DNA of 64,000 nucleotides, from contig NZ_JOJL01000038.1 in assembly GCF_000721705.1 (NCBI RefSeq), positions 37,775-101,774 on the forward strand, written 5' to 3'. Made by a program: the position numbers and the translations under genes. The notes under the pieces are model-generated. The model saw only the letters and a program-made list of their open reading frames with translations, had not been told where the DNA came from and ran no database searches. Each line of letters begins with the position of its first letter. Positions within the stretch are counted from its first letter, which is position 1. This DNA is from Actinoplanes subtropicus. GTDB lineage: Bacteria; Actinomycetota; Actinomycetes; Mycobacteriales; Micromonosporaceae. Positions 26,102 to 33,626 of this stretch are shown here, piece after piece.

Positions 26102-26187
26102 AGCGGATCGCACCCGATCGGGCGGCTGACCGGAAACCGACTCTCCGGCGTCTTCCGCACGGCTCCGCCGACCGGCACCATTCCGGC

Positions 26188-26733
26188 ATGATCGCGAATA
26201 TCCGCCGGATGCCGGTGTTGATAACTGTTCTCCTCCTCGCCGGCGCGCTGGGCGCCTGCAAGGACTCCGGCGGCGCTGCCACGGCCGCCGGCGCCACGAC
26301 ACCGCCCACCGCGGCGGCGGCGACCACCACCACCACCACCACCACGACAGCCGCCACCACGTCCGACGGCGGTGGCGGCGGCGACTTCTGCGCCACGGTC
26401 AAGGAGCAGAAGGCCACCCTGGTCGGCACCGAACTGGGTGGGCTGCTGTCCGGCGGCACCCCGGCGGCCTGGAAGGCGTACCTGGCCAAGACCGCGGAGA
26501 TGAACCAGAAACTCGTCGACACCGCCCCGGCCGACATCAAGCCCAGCGTCGAGGCGTTGAAGCGGGAGTCCGCCGACCTGCGCGCCGCGATGGAGGCGGC
26601 CGGCTACGACATCAAGAAGCTCGGCGCCGCCAAGCTCCTCCCGCTGCTGAACACGCCGGAGCGCAAGGAGGCGAGCACCAAGCTCACCGATTACGTCCGG
26701 ACCACCTGCAAGATCGACCTGACCAAACTCTAG
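26188..26733 (+). CDS. Small lipoprotein of unknown function
   Basis: 181 residues. The signal peptide has LGAC (Cys24). A low-complexity Ala/Thr linker follows, including eight consecutive Thr (seven ACC codons then ACG at 26323-26346), and a short Gly run. The folded part from about residue 70 is helical, rich in Lys/Ala/Glu, with two Cys (FCATVKE, TTCKIDL) that could form a disulphide. I do not recognise the family. It is followed by a strong terminator. Confidence 0.7.
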   Translation: MIANIRRMPVLITVLLLAGALGACKDSGGAATAAGATTPPTAAAATTTTTTTTTAATTSDGGGGGDFCATVKEQKATLVGTELGGLLSGGTPAAWKAYLAKTAEMNQKLVDTAPADIKPSVEALKRESADLRAAMEAAGYDIKKLGAAKLLPLLNTPERKEASTKLTDYVRTTCKIDLTKL

Positions 26734-26739
26734 AAACCG

Positions 26740-26769
26740 GGGAGGGTACGGCGAAAGCCGTACCCTCCC
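26740..26769. terminator. Hairpin terminator with GAAA tetraloop
   Basis: A perfect 13-bp stem (GGGAGGGTACGGC) closed by GAAA lies between the convergent lipoprotein and chitinase genes. Confidence 0.88.
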
Positions 26770-26774
26770 GATGG

Positions 26775-27845
26775 TCAGCAGGTCAGATTGCCGCCGGTGG
26801 GTACGCCGAGGATCCCGGCGAAGCGGGTGTAGAGGTTGACCCGGTCCTGCATCTCAGCGGTGTTGCCGCCGTTGCACTCGATGCCGTTGATGGCCCGGAT
26901 CGTGGTGCCGAAGCCCTGGCCGTTCACCATCGCGTTGTGCGAGGTGGTGCCCGCGTTGCCGGTGCCGGTCATCCAGTACCAGATGCCGGTCTCCCACGAG
27001 ATCGCCGCGTCGGTGGCGACCAGGTTCGGGTTGTCGAGCAGGTCGACGCCGAGCGCATTGCCGGCCGCGTAGTAGTTGAAGTTCCAGCTCAGCTGGATCG
27101 GCCCGCGACCGTGATAGGCGGATTGACCCGCCGGGCAGCCGTACGGCTGGGACCAGTCGCAATAGGTCGGCCAGTTCGCCTGGTTGATCTCGTCGATGTA
27201 GACCAGGCCGCCGGTCTCGTGCCCGACGTTGGCCAGGAACGCGGCCGCCTCCTGCTTGGCGACGGTGTCCCCGCCGGTGGTCGCGAACGACGGGTACTTG
27301 GCCAGCGCGGCGACCAGGCCCTGGTACGTGTAGAAGCTGTTGCGGCCCGGGAACATCGAGTTGAACTGGGCCTCGCTCACCACGAAGCCACCGGTGTTGC
27401 CGCCACCGCCGCCCGAGCAGGAGTACGGCGACCAGTACCAGGTGGAGATCGTCGGGTCGTAGCCCGGGTTGTCGTGGGTCGCCTGGTAGTAGAGACCGTT
27501 GGTGTACCGCACGATCGCGCCGGTGGTGTAGTTCTGGCCGGCCACCCAGTTGGGGTAGTCGCAGGCACCGCCACCGCCACCGGAGCCGCCGTCGCAGGCG
27601 CCGTTGTCGCTCCAGACGCCGGAGCCGCCGGTCGAGGGCGCCTCGTACTGCGTCCACCACTTGGCGGTCCAGTTGTGGCTGTGGTAGGAGACGACCGCCC
27701 CGCCGGTGTAGACGGTGCTGTTGTCGTAGGGCGTAGCGCAGGCGACGGCGGCCTCGGACGCGGTGATCGGGAGCAGCGCGGCGGCCGCTCCGGCGAGCAC
27801 GACGCCGACGGTGGCGACGATCGCCAGGAGGCGTTTTCTGGGCAT
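26775..27845 (-). CDS. Secreted chitinase, GH19, with two CBM5/12 modules
   Basis: 356 residues. The signal peptide ends near TASEAA. Two roughly 45-residue aromatic modules (about 36-85 and 93-143, the second with YPNWVAGQNYTTGAIV) are chitin-binding CBM5/12, joined by Gly linkers. The GH19 domain (about 150-356) shows NVGHETGG with the catalytic Glu and YHGRGPIQLSWNFNYY, the family signature. GGAAGG precedes the start. A hairpin (GTGCGT-GGGGGG-ACGCAC, 27858-27875) sits just upstream in the leader, and TTGACC at 27929-27924 may be the -35 box. Confidence 0.93.
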   Translation of the reverse strand: MPRKRLLAIVATVGVVLAGAAAALLPITASEAAVACATPYDNSTVYTGGAVVSYHSHNWTAKWWTQYEAPSTGGSGVWSDNGACDGGSGGGGGACDYPNWVAGQNYTTGAIVRYTNGLYYQATHDNPGYDPTISTWYWSPYSCSGGGGGNTGGFVVSEAQFNSMFPGRNSFYTYQGLVAALAKYPSFATTGGDTVAKQEAAAFLANVGHETGGLVYIDEINQANWPTYCDWSQPYGCPAGQSAYHGRGPIQLSWNFNYYAAGNALGVDLLDNPNLVATDAAISWETGIWYWMTGTGNAGTTSHNAMVNGQGFGTTIRAINGIECNGGNTAEMQDRVNLYTRFAGILGVPTGGNLTC

Positions 27846-27935
27846 GACTCACCTTCCGTGCGTGGGGGGACGCACAGTGCAATGGGGGATGAGATATCGA
27901 CTGAAGCAGATGCCCGGCGGCCCGGTCAATATCTG

Positions 27936-28616
27936 TTAAGAAACTTCAGGATAAACGGGCAACGCCAGCCAGTTGTAGCGGTGTTCGGGGCGGCCGGTGG
28001 CGCCGTAGCGCAGGTGCATCTCGGCGGCGCCGTCGCGGGCCAGGGCCGCCAGGTAGCGCTGCGCCGTGGCGCGGGAGATGCCCAGCTCGTCGGCGATCTC
28101 GGCGGCGGTGCGCGGCTCGCCGGCGTGCCGCAGTGCCTCGCTGACCAGCCGTACGGTCACCGCCGACTGGCCCTTGGGCACGGCCGGGCGGTCGCCCTCG
28201 TGCAGCAGCCGCCAGACCCGGTCGATCTCCTCCTGCCCGAGGTGGCGGTCGCCGCCCAGCGCGGTCCGGTATCGGCGGTAGGCCGCCAGCCGCTCCCCCA
28301 GCTGCTCGGCGGTGAACGGCTTGACCAGGTAGTTGAGGGCGCCTCGGGCCAGCGCCAGCCGGACCGAGGCGGCATCCGACGCGGCGGTCAACATGATGGT
28401 GTCGACGGTGAGCTCGGCCAGCAGGTCCAGACCGGGCTCGTCCGGCAGGTAGCTGTCCAGCAGCACCAGGTCCACCGGTCGTACTGCCAAGAAAGATCGG
28501 CAATCCGCGGCCGTACGGGCGGTGCCGGCCACCGTGAAGCCGTCCACCCGCGCGGTGAAGTCCACATGCACCTGCGCGACCCGGAAATCGTCCTCGACGA
28601 CCAGCACCCGGATCAT
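27936..28616 (-). CDS. Response regulator, CitB/DcuR type
   Basis: 226 residues. The receiver has the acidic pair in VEDDF, the phospho-Asp in LVLLDSYLPDEPG (about residue 54) and Lys in YLVKPFT. The C-terminal domain (about 150-215) holds an HTH, RTAAEIADELGISRATAQRYLAAL, of the CitB class. It overlaps the kinase stop in an ATGA. Members usually control uptake of carboxylates or similar solutes, which agrees with the adjacent transport genes. The partner kinase is 5'-truncated, so signalling may be lost or altered. Confidence 0.9.
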   Translation of the reverse strand: MIRVLVVEDDFRVAQVHVDFTARVDGFTVAGTARTAADCRSFLAVRPVDLVLLDSYLPDEPGLDLLAELTVDTIMLTAASDAASVRLALARGALNYLVKPFTAEQLGERLAAYRRYRTALGGDRHLGQEEIDRVWRLLHEGDRPAVPKGQSAVTVRLVSEALRHAGEPRTAAEIADELGISRATAQRYLAALARDGAAEMHLRYGATGRPEHRYNWLALPVYPEVS

Positions 28617-29880
28617 GTGGCCACCGGGACCAGTGCGTGCGGCAGCCGCGCCTCGAAGACCGCGCCATGGCCCTCGCCGGCCGGGGTGGCCAGCCGGACG
28701 TCGCCGCCGAGCTGACGGGCGGCCTGCCGGGCCAGCGACAGGCCGAGCCCGCGGCCCTGCTCACCGCGGGTGCTGATGCCGGCGGTGAAGAGCTCCGCAC
28801 CGGGGGCCAGAGCCGGGTCGAGCCCGTCGCCGGAGTCCACCACCGAGAGGTGCAGGGCGTCGTCGTCGGAGAGCAGCGCCAGGTCGACCCAGGCCGGCCG
28901 CCGCGCGCCGAGCCGGGCCGCCTCGAGGGCGTTGTCGACGAGGATGCCGAGCACGGTGGTGACCTCGACCGGCGCGGTCACCCGGGTGCCGACCCAGCTG
29001 GTGTCGGAGAGGGTCAGGCGGACGTCGCGCTCGGCCACCTCGGCGGTCTTGGCGGCGACGAAGGCCTGCAGGTACGGGTCGTCCACGGCGCCGACCGGGC
29101 CGGCCGCGGCCAGCGCGCCGCCCGCGACCAGGTGCAGGTACTCCAGGGCCTCGTCGCGATAGTCGTTCTGCAGCAGGCCGGAGCGCACGTGCAGCCGGTT
29201 CGCGAACTCGTGCCGGGAGGCGCGCAGGGCGTTGCTGAGCGTACGCACCGAATCCAGCTCGCGGGTCACGTTCTCCAGGTCGGTGCGGTCCCGCAGGGTG
29301 AGCACGCCGCCCAGGTCGCGACCGTCGCGGCGGACCGCCCGGTAGTTGACCACCAGCACCCGGTCGCCGGCCACGGTGATCACGTTGTCGGCCGCGCGCG
29401 CCTCGAACACGGCCAGCAACCCGGGCGGCAGGCCGGCCTCGGCGACCGCGGCGCCGGGCGCGGGGTCGACGCCCAGCAGCCGGACCGCCTCGGAGTTGCA
29501 GACCGAGACCCGGCCGGTCGCGTCGACGGCCAGCACGCCCTCGCTGATCCCGCGCAGCACCGCTTCCCGCTCCTGGACCAGCTCGGCCAGCTCGGCCGGC
29601 TCCAGGCCCAGGGTCAGCCGCTTGAGCCGGCGGCTGAGCAGCGCCGACCCGGCCACGCCGAGCAGCAGCGCGCAGCCGGCCACGATCCCGGCGACGCCGA
29701 GCTGCTGCCACATGTACGTCCGGATGTCGGCCACCCGGAACCCCACGCTGACCTCGCCGACGACGCTGCCGTCCGCCGCGCGCAGCGGCGTCTTGCCGCG
29801 GGCCGACAGGCCCAGCGTGCCGCGCTCCACGCTGATGGTGTCGCGCCCGGCGAGCGCCTTGGACGGGTCGGCCGGCGTCG
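28613..29880 (-). pseudogene. CitA/DcuS-type sensor histidine kinase, 5' end missing
   Basis: About 420 codons of a CitA-like kinase. The remnant starts inside the extracytoplasmic PDC sensor (ADPSKALAGRDTISVERGTLG), keeps the second membrane helix (GVAGIVAGCALLLGVAGSALL), a PAS domain (GISEGVLAVDATGR), the His box ASRHEFANRLH and the ATPase domain (ILVDNALEAAR, GRGLGLSLAR). The first membrane helix and sensor half are absent; reading on would cross an oppositely oriented permease gene. The break is at about 29862-29880. It may still be made from a chance start, but without normal topology. An assembly join is also possible. Confidence 0.8.
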
Positions 29881-30560
29881 TGCTGGGCATCCTGCTGGGC
29901 CGGGCGCGCTTCGCCGCCGAGGTGGCCGCGCCGTTCATCAAGGCCGCCAACGCGGTGCCCCGGATCGTGCTGGCCTCGCTGTTCATCATCTGGTTCGGCC
30001 TGGGCCTGACCTCGAAGGTGGCCACCGCGGTGGTGCTGGTCTTCTTCGCGGTCTTCTTCAACGCCTTCCAGGGCGCCCGCGAGGTGGACCGCAACCTGGT
30101 CGACAACGCCCGCATCCTGGGCGCCTCGCGCACCCAGGTGCTGACCTCGATCGTCGTGCCCAGCGCCACCAGCTGGATCTTCGCCTCGCTGCACGCCGCG
30201 TTCGGCTTCGCGCTGATCGGCGCGGTGGTCGGCGAGTACGCCGGCGCCGACAAGGGCCTCGGCCTGCTGATCGCCAACGCCCAGGGCACGTTCGACGCGG
30301 CCGGGATCTACGCCGGAATGATCATCATCACGGTCGTCGCGCTGCTCGCCAAGTACCTGCTCACGCTGCTGGAGAAACCGGCTCCTCCGGTGGCGCCCGC
30401 CCGTTCCGTCCTCTTCGGGAGACAACCATGCGTAAATTCCTGGCGGTTTCTGCGGTCCTTGCCTGTTTTGTCGCCGGATGCCGTGGCACCAGCCCCGACT
30501 CCACCGCCGCCGCCTCCGACGGGCCGATCAAGATCATGGTCGGCGGCATCGACAAGGTGA
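29862..30560 (+). pseudogene. NitT/TauT-type ABC permease, 5' end missing
   Basis: The C-terminal part of an SsuC/TauC-like permease. From AGVVLGILLGRARFAAEVAAPF it keeps the second half of the membrane domain, including the EAA-type loop DNARILGASRTQVLTSIVVPSA, to about 30380. The N-terminal helices and any start codon are missing, lost at the same junction as the kinase gene. The frame has no stop until 30560, so it runs 133 bp into the binding-protein gene in another frame, which is unusual. The usual ATPase partner is also absent. Confidence 0.78.
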
Positions 30561-31456
30561 TCTACCTGCCCGCGAAGCTGACCGAGCAGCTCGGCGGGTT
30601 CCAGGCCGAGGGGCTGAACGTGCAGCTGCTCACCGAGCCGTCCGGCGCGACCGCGGAGAACGTGCTGATCTCGGGCGACGTGCAGGGCGTGGTCGGCTTC
30701 TACGACCACACCATCGACCTGCAGACCAAGGGCAAGTGCATCACCAGCGTGGTGCAGTTCGCCGACGTGCCCGGCGAGGTGGAGATGGTCGCCGCCGCGA
30801 AGGCCGCCACGATCAAGAGCCCGGCCGACTTCAAGGGCCGGAAGATGGGCGTGACCAGCCCCGGCTCGTCCACCGACTTCCTCACCCGGTACCTGGCCAC
30901 CAAGGGCGGGCTGACCAGCGCCGACTACACCACGGTCAAGGCCGGCGCCGGGACCACGTTCATCGCCGCGATCGACAACGGCGGGATCGACGCCGGGATG
31001 ACCACCGACCCGACCGCGGCGAAGCTGGTCAGCAGCGGCAAGGCCAAGGTGCTGCTCGACATGCGTACCGAGGACGGCACCAAGCAGGCGCTCGGCGGGC
31101 TGTACCCGGCCAGCTCCCTCTACCTGGACTGCGCCTGGGTGCAGAGCCACCCGGCGCAGGTGCAGAAGCTGGCCAACGCGTTCGTCAAGACGCTGCGCTG
31201 GATCAAGGGGCACAGCGCCGAGGAGATCGCGGCCAGGATGCCCGCCGAATACGCGGCCGGAAATCCGCAGCTGTACGCCCAGGCGGTGCACGACAGCATG
31301 GGGATGTTCAACGGTGACGGCCTGATGAAGGCGGACGGCGCCAAGAACGTCCTCGACGTGCTCAGCCAGTTCTCGCCGAACGTCAAGGGCAAGAAGGACC
31401 AGGTCGACCTGTCCAGGACGTACACCACGCAGTTCACCGCGAAGATCGCTGGCTGA
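30428..31456 (+). CDS. NitT/TauT-type substrate-binding lipoprotein
   Basis: 342 residues, lipoprotein signal with VAGC (Cys18). The fold is that of SsuA/TauA/ThiY-like binding proteins (VGGIDKVIYLPAKLTEQLGGF, VTSPGSSTDFLTRYLA). GGGAG precedes ATG 30428. It should deliver a small organic solute to an ABC importer whose permease in this locus is truncated and whose ATPase is missing. It is intact and may work with another importer. The ligand is unknown. Confidence 0.88.
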   Translation: MRKFLAVSAVLACFVAGCRGTSPDSTAAASDGPIKIMVGGIDKVIYLPAKLTEQLGGFQAEGLNVQLLTEPSGATAENVLISGDVQGVVGFYDHTIDLQTKGKCITSVVQFADVPGEVEMVAAAKAATIKSPADFKGRKMGVTSPGSSTDFLTRYLATKGGLTSADYTTVKAGAGTTFIAAIDNGGIDAGMTTDPTAAKLVSSGKAKVLLDMRTEDGTKQALGGLYPASSLYLDCAWVQSHPAQVQKLANAFVKTLRWIKGHSAEEIAARMPAEYAAGNPQLYAQAVHDSMGMFNGDGLMKADGAKNVLDVLSQFSPNVKGKKDQVDLSRTYTTQFTAKIAG

Positions 31457-31457
31457 T

Positions 31458-31487
31458 TCTTACGCGGCTCTTACGAAAGGTTCATCG
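31458..31487 (+). promoter_or_regulatory. 11-bp-period direct repeats before UPF0104 gene
   Basis: TCTTACG occurs at 31458 and 31469, with a weaker third copy around 31480. The 11-bp spacing is characteristic of OmpR/PhoB-type regulators. Similar arrangements precede genes at 32613, 37388 and 62636. Confidence 0.45.
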
Positions 31488-31519
31488 ATTGCCATAGGCG
31501 CGGCGTCCAAGGTTGCCTC

Positions 31520-32506
31520 ATGAGCACGATGCGACGCGGGTGGTGGAAGCTGCCCGTGCTGGCACTGGCCGGGTGCCTGGCGTACGTGGAGTTGCGGGGG
31601 CACCTGCCGAGCGCGGCCTCGATGGGGGCCGCGCTCCGGCAGGCCCGGCCCTGGTGGCTGGTCGCCGCGGTGCTCCTGCAGGTCGTCTCGACGGCGGCCT
31701 TCGCCGAGCAGGAGCGGCGGCTGCTGGGCGCCTTCGGGGTCGCCATGCGGGCCCGGGTGTCGGTGGCGGTGACCCTCGCGCGCTCGGCCATGGCGACCGG
31801 GCTGCCCGGCGGGTCGGCGGTCGCCGCGGCGTACGGCTATCGGCAGTTCCGCGCCCGCGGGGCGACCCGCCCGGTGGCAACGGCCGTCACGGTGCTGTGC
31901 GGTGTCGCCTCGGTCTCGGGTCTCGCCATTCTGTACGCCGGTGACGCCCTGGTGCAGGCCGGACCGGCGGTGGCCACGCTCGCCGTGCTGGCCTTGGCGT
32001 CGATGGTGCCGGTGGTCCGCTGGGTGCGCCACCGGCCGGGCCGGCCGGCCTTCTCCGCGCCGTCCGGAGGGCCGGGCGCCGGTGGCGGCACAGCGCCGGG
32101 CGGCCGGCTGCGGCAGGTGGTCCGCGAAACGGCCGCGCACGCCGCGCTCATCCCCGCCCGGCGCTGGCTGCTGGTGCTCACGCTCGCCGCGATCAACTGG
32201 CTCACCGACCTGTTGTGCCTGCTGGCCTGCCTGCGCGCGCTGGGCCTGTCGGTGCCGATCCCGGTGGTCGGCGCGGCCTATCTGGGCGCGCAGCTGGCCC
32301 GGCAGATCCCGGCGACCGCCGGCGGTATCGGCGTGATCGAGGCGACCCTGATCCTGGCGATGACCACCACCGGCCACGCGCCCGCCGCCGCGGCGACCGC
32401 CGCCGTCCTGACCTACCGGCTGATGTCCTGCTGGGCGCAGCTGCCGGTGGGGGCGGCGTGCTGGGCCGGGCTGCCGCAGGCGAACCAGCCATCGTACAGC
32501 GTTTAA
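31520..32506 (+). CDS. UPF0104 (LPG synthase/flippase-like) membrane protein
   Basis: 328 residues with about seven to eight membrane helices, of the family that includes the MprF flippase domain and AglD. Visible landmarks are WWLVAAVLLQVVSTAAFAEQE near the N terminus, GLPGGSAVAAAYGYRQFRARG in the middle and IPATAGGIGVIEATLI near the C terminus. Such proteins move or modify lipid-linked compounds. A paralogue follows 106 bp later, ahead of a glycosyltransferase and deacetylase, which suggests envelope glycolipid work. Confidence 0.85.
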   Translation: MSTMRRGWWKLPVLALAGCLAYVELRGHLPSAASMGAALRQARPWWLVAAVLLQVVSTAAFAEQERRLLGAFGVAMRARVSVAVTLARSAMATGLPGGSAVAAAYGYRQFRARGATRPVATAVTVLCGVASVSGLAILYAGDALVQAGPAVATLAVLALASMVPVVRWVRHRPGRPAFSAPSGGPGAGGGTAPGGRLRQVVRETAAHAALIPARRWLLVLTLAAINWLTDLLCLLACLRALGLSVPIPVVGAAYLGAQLARQIPATAGGIGVIEATLILAMTTTGHAPAAAATAAVLTYRLMSCWAQLPVGAACWAGLPQANQPSYSV

Positions 32507-32540
32507 GATCCGCTTACGCCGAAATGGCGACTTGCCGAAT

Positions 32541-32562
32541 TTCAGCGTTCCCTCAGCCGACG
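32541..32562 (+). promoter_or_regulatory. OmpR-type direct repeat TTCAGC/CTCAGC
   Basis: TTCAGC at 32541 and CTCAGC at 32552 are 11 bp apart. The whole element closely matches one at 62533-62555 before another gene. It is a likely response-regulator site. Confidence 0.45.
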
Positions 32563-32612
32563 CTTGTGATCGTGACCAATTCCGATACGGCGGCTGATCG
32601 GTGGAGGAAGGC

Positions 32613-33626
32613 GTGCCGAAACGGTGGCGAGCAGCCCTGGTGGTGGCCCTTCTCGCGGTGACGGCCTGGGCCGCCGTCCGGGCGTCGGCCGCCGGTGCCT
32701 CCTGGACGGCGGCGTTCGGGCTGATCGGCGGGCTTCCCTGGGCGGTGACGGCGGGGCTCGCGCTGGTCTGGATCGCGGGGCTGTACATCCACACGGTGGT
32801 GCTGACCGCCGCGCTGCCGGGGTTGAGCCGGGGCCGGGCCCTGGCGTTGAACCTGAGCGGCAGCGCGGTCTCCAACGTCCTGCCGCTGGGCGGCCTCGCC
32901 GGCACGGCCCTGAACCTGGCCATGACCCGGGCCTGGGGACACAGCCGCCTCGACTTCGCCCGCTTCGTGGTGGTCTCGAAGGCGTGCGACGTCGTCGCCA
33001 AGCTGCTGATGCCGGCGGTCGCGCTGGTGGCGCTGGTGGCCGCCGGGGTGCTCAGCCCGGCGGCGGGCGGTGCCTGGGTGCTGCCGGCGGCCGGCGCGTT
33101 CGCGGCCGGGGTACTGCTGCTCTGGGCGTTGTGCGGGCGGGCGGCGCCGCTGCTGCGCGTGGTGGGCGTGGCGGCCCGGGGCTGCTCCCGGGTGGTCCGG
33201 CGGCCGGTCGGCGCCACCTGGTCGACGACGGTGTCCGACCTGCTGGCCGGGACCGAAGGGCTGGTGCGAAGACGGCGTACGGCGCTGACGCTGGGCATGG
33301 CCGGGTACTGGCTGGCGCAGGGTGCGCTGTTGTGGTGCTGCCTGCTCGCCGTCGGGCTGCGGCCGCACCCGGTGCTGGTGTTCGCCGCGCTGGTCGCCGA
33401 GCGGGCGCTGACGCTGCAGGTCATCACGCCGGGCGGGGCCGGGCCGGCCGAGGCCGGGATGGCGACGGTGCTGATCGCGCTCGGCGTGGACCCCACCGCG
33501 GCGCTCGCCGGGGTGCTGCTCTTCCGCGCCTTCGTGTTCGCCGCCGAGATCCCGGTCGGCGCGGCGGTGGGCGCCGGCTGGTGGGCCTCGCGGCGCCGGA
33601 ACGGGGCCCCACCGGTATGCGCGTAG
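32613..33626 (+). CDS. UPF0104 membrane protein, second copy
   Basis: About 337 residues from GTG 32613, behind GGAGGAAGG. It shares the family pattern with the upstream gene: NLSGSAVSNVLPLGGLAGTALNLAMTRAWG in the middle and ITPGGAGPAEAGMATVLIALGVDP near the end, with eight or so helices. The two proteins are only distantly alike. Its stop overlaps the glycosyltransferase start by 10 bp, so the two are translationally linked, and together with the deacetylase they form an operon for a lipid-linked glycan. Confidence 0.85.
   Translation: MPKRWRAALVVALLAVTAWAAVRASAAGASWTAAFGLIGGLPWAVTAGLALVWIAGLYIHTVVLTAALPGLSRGRALALNLSGSAVSNVLPLGGLAGTALNLAMTRAWGHSRLDFARFVVVSKACDVVAKLLMPAVALVALVAAGVLSPAAGGAWVLPAAGAFAAGVLLLWALCGRAAPLLRVVGVAARGCSRVVRRPVGATWSTTVSDLLAGTEGLVRRRRTALTLGMAGYWLAQGALLWCCLLAVGLRPHPVLVFAALVAERALTLQVITPGGAGPAEAGMATVLIALGVDPTAALAGVLLFRAFVFAAEIPVGAAVGAGWWASRRRNGAPPVCA

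Noticed and set aside
26323..26346. Run of ACC codons in the small lipoprotein
   Set aside because: Poly-Thr linkers after lipoprotein signals are common, so I do not count it with the minisatellites.
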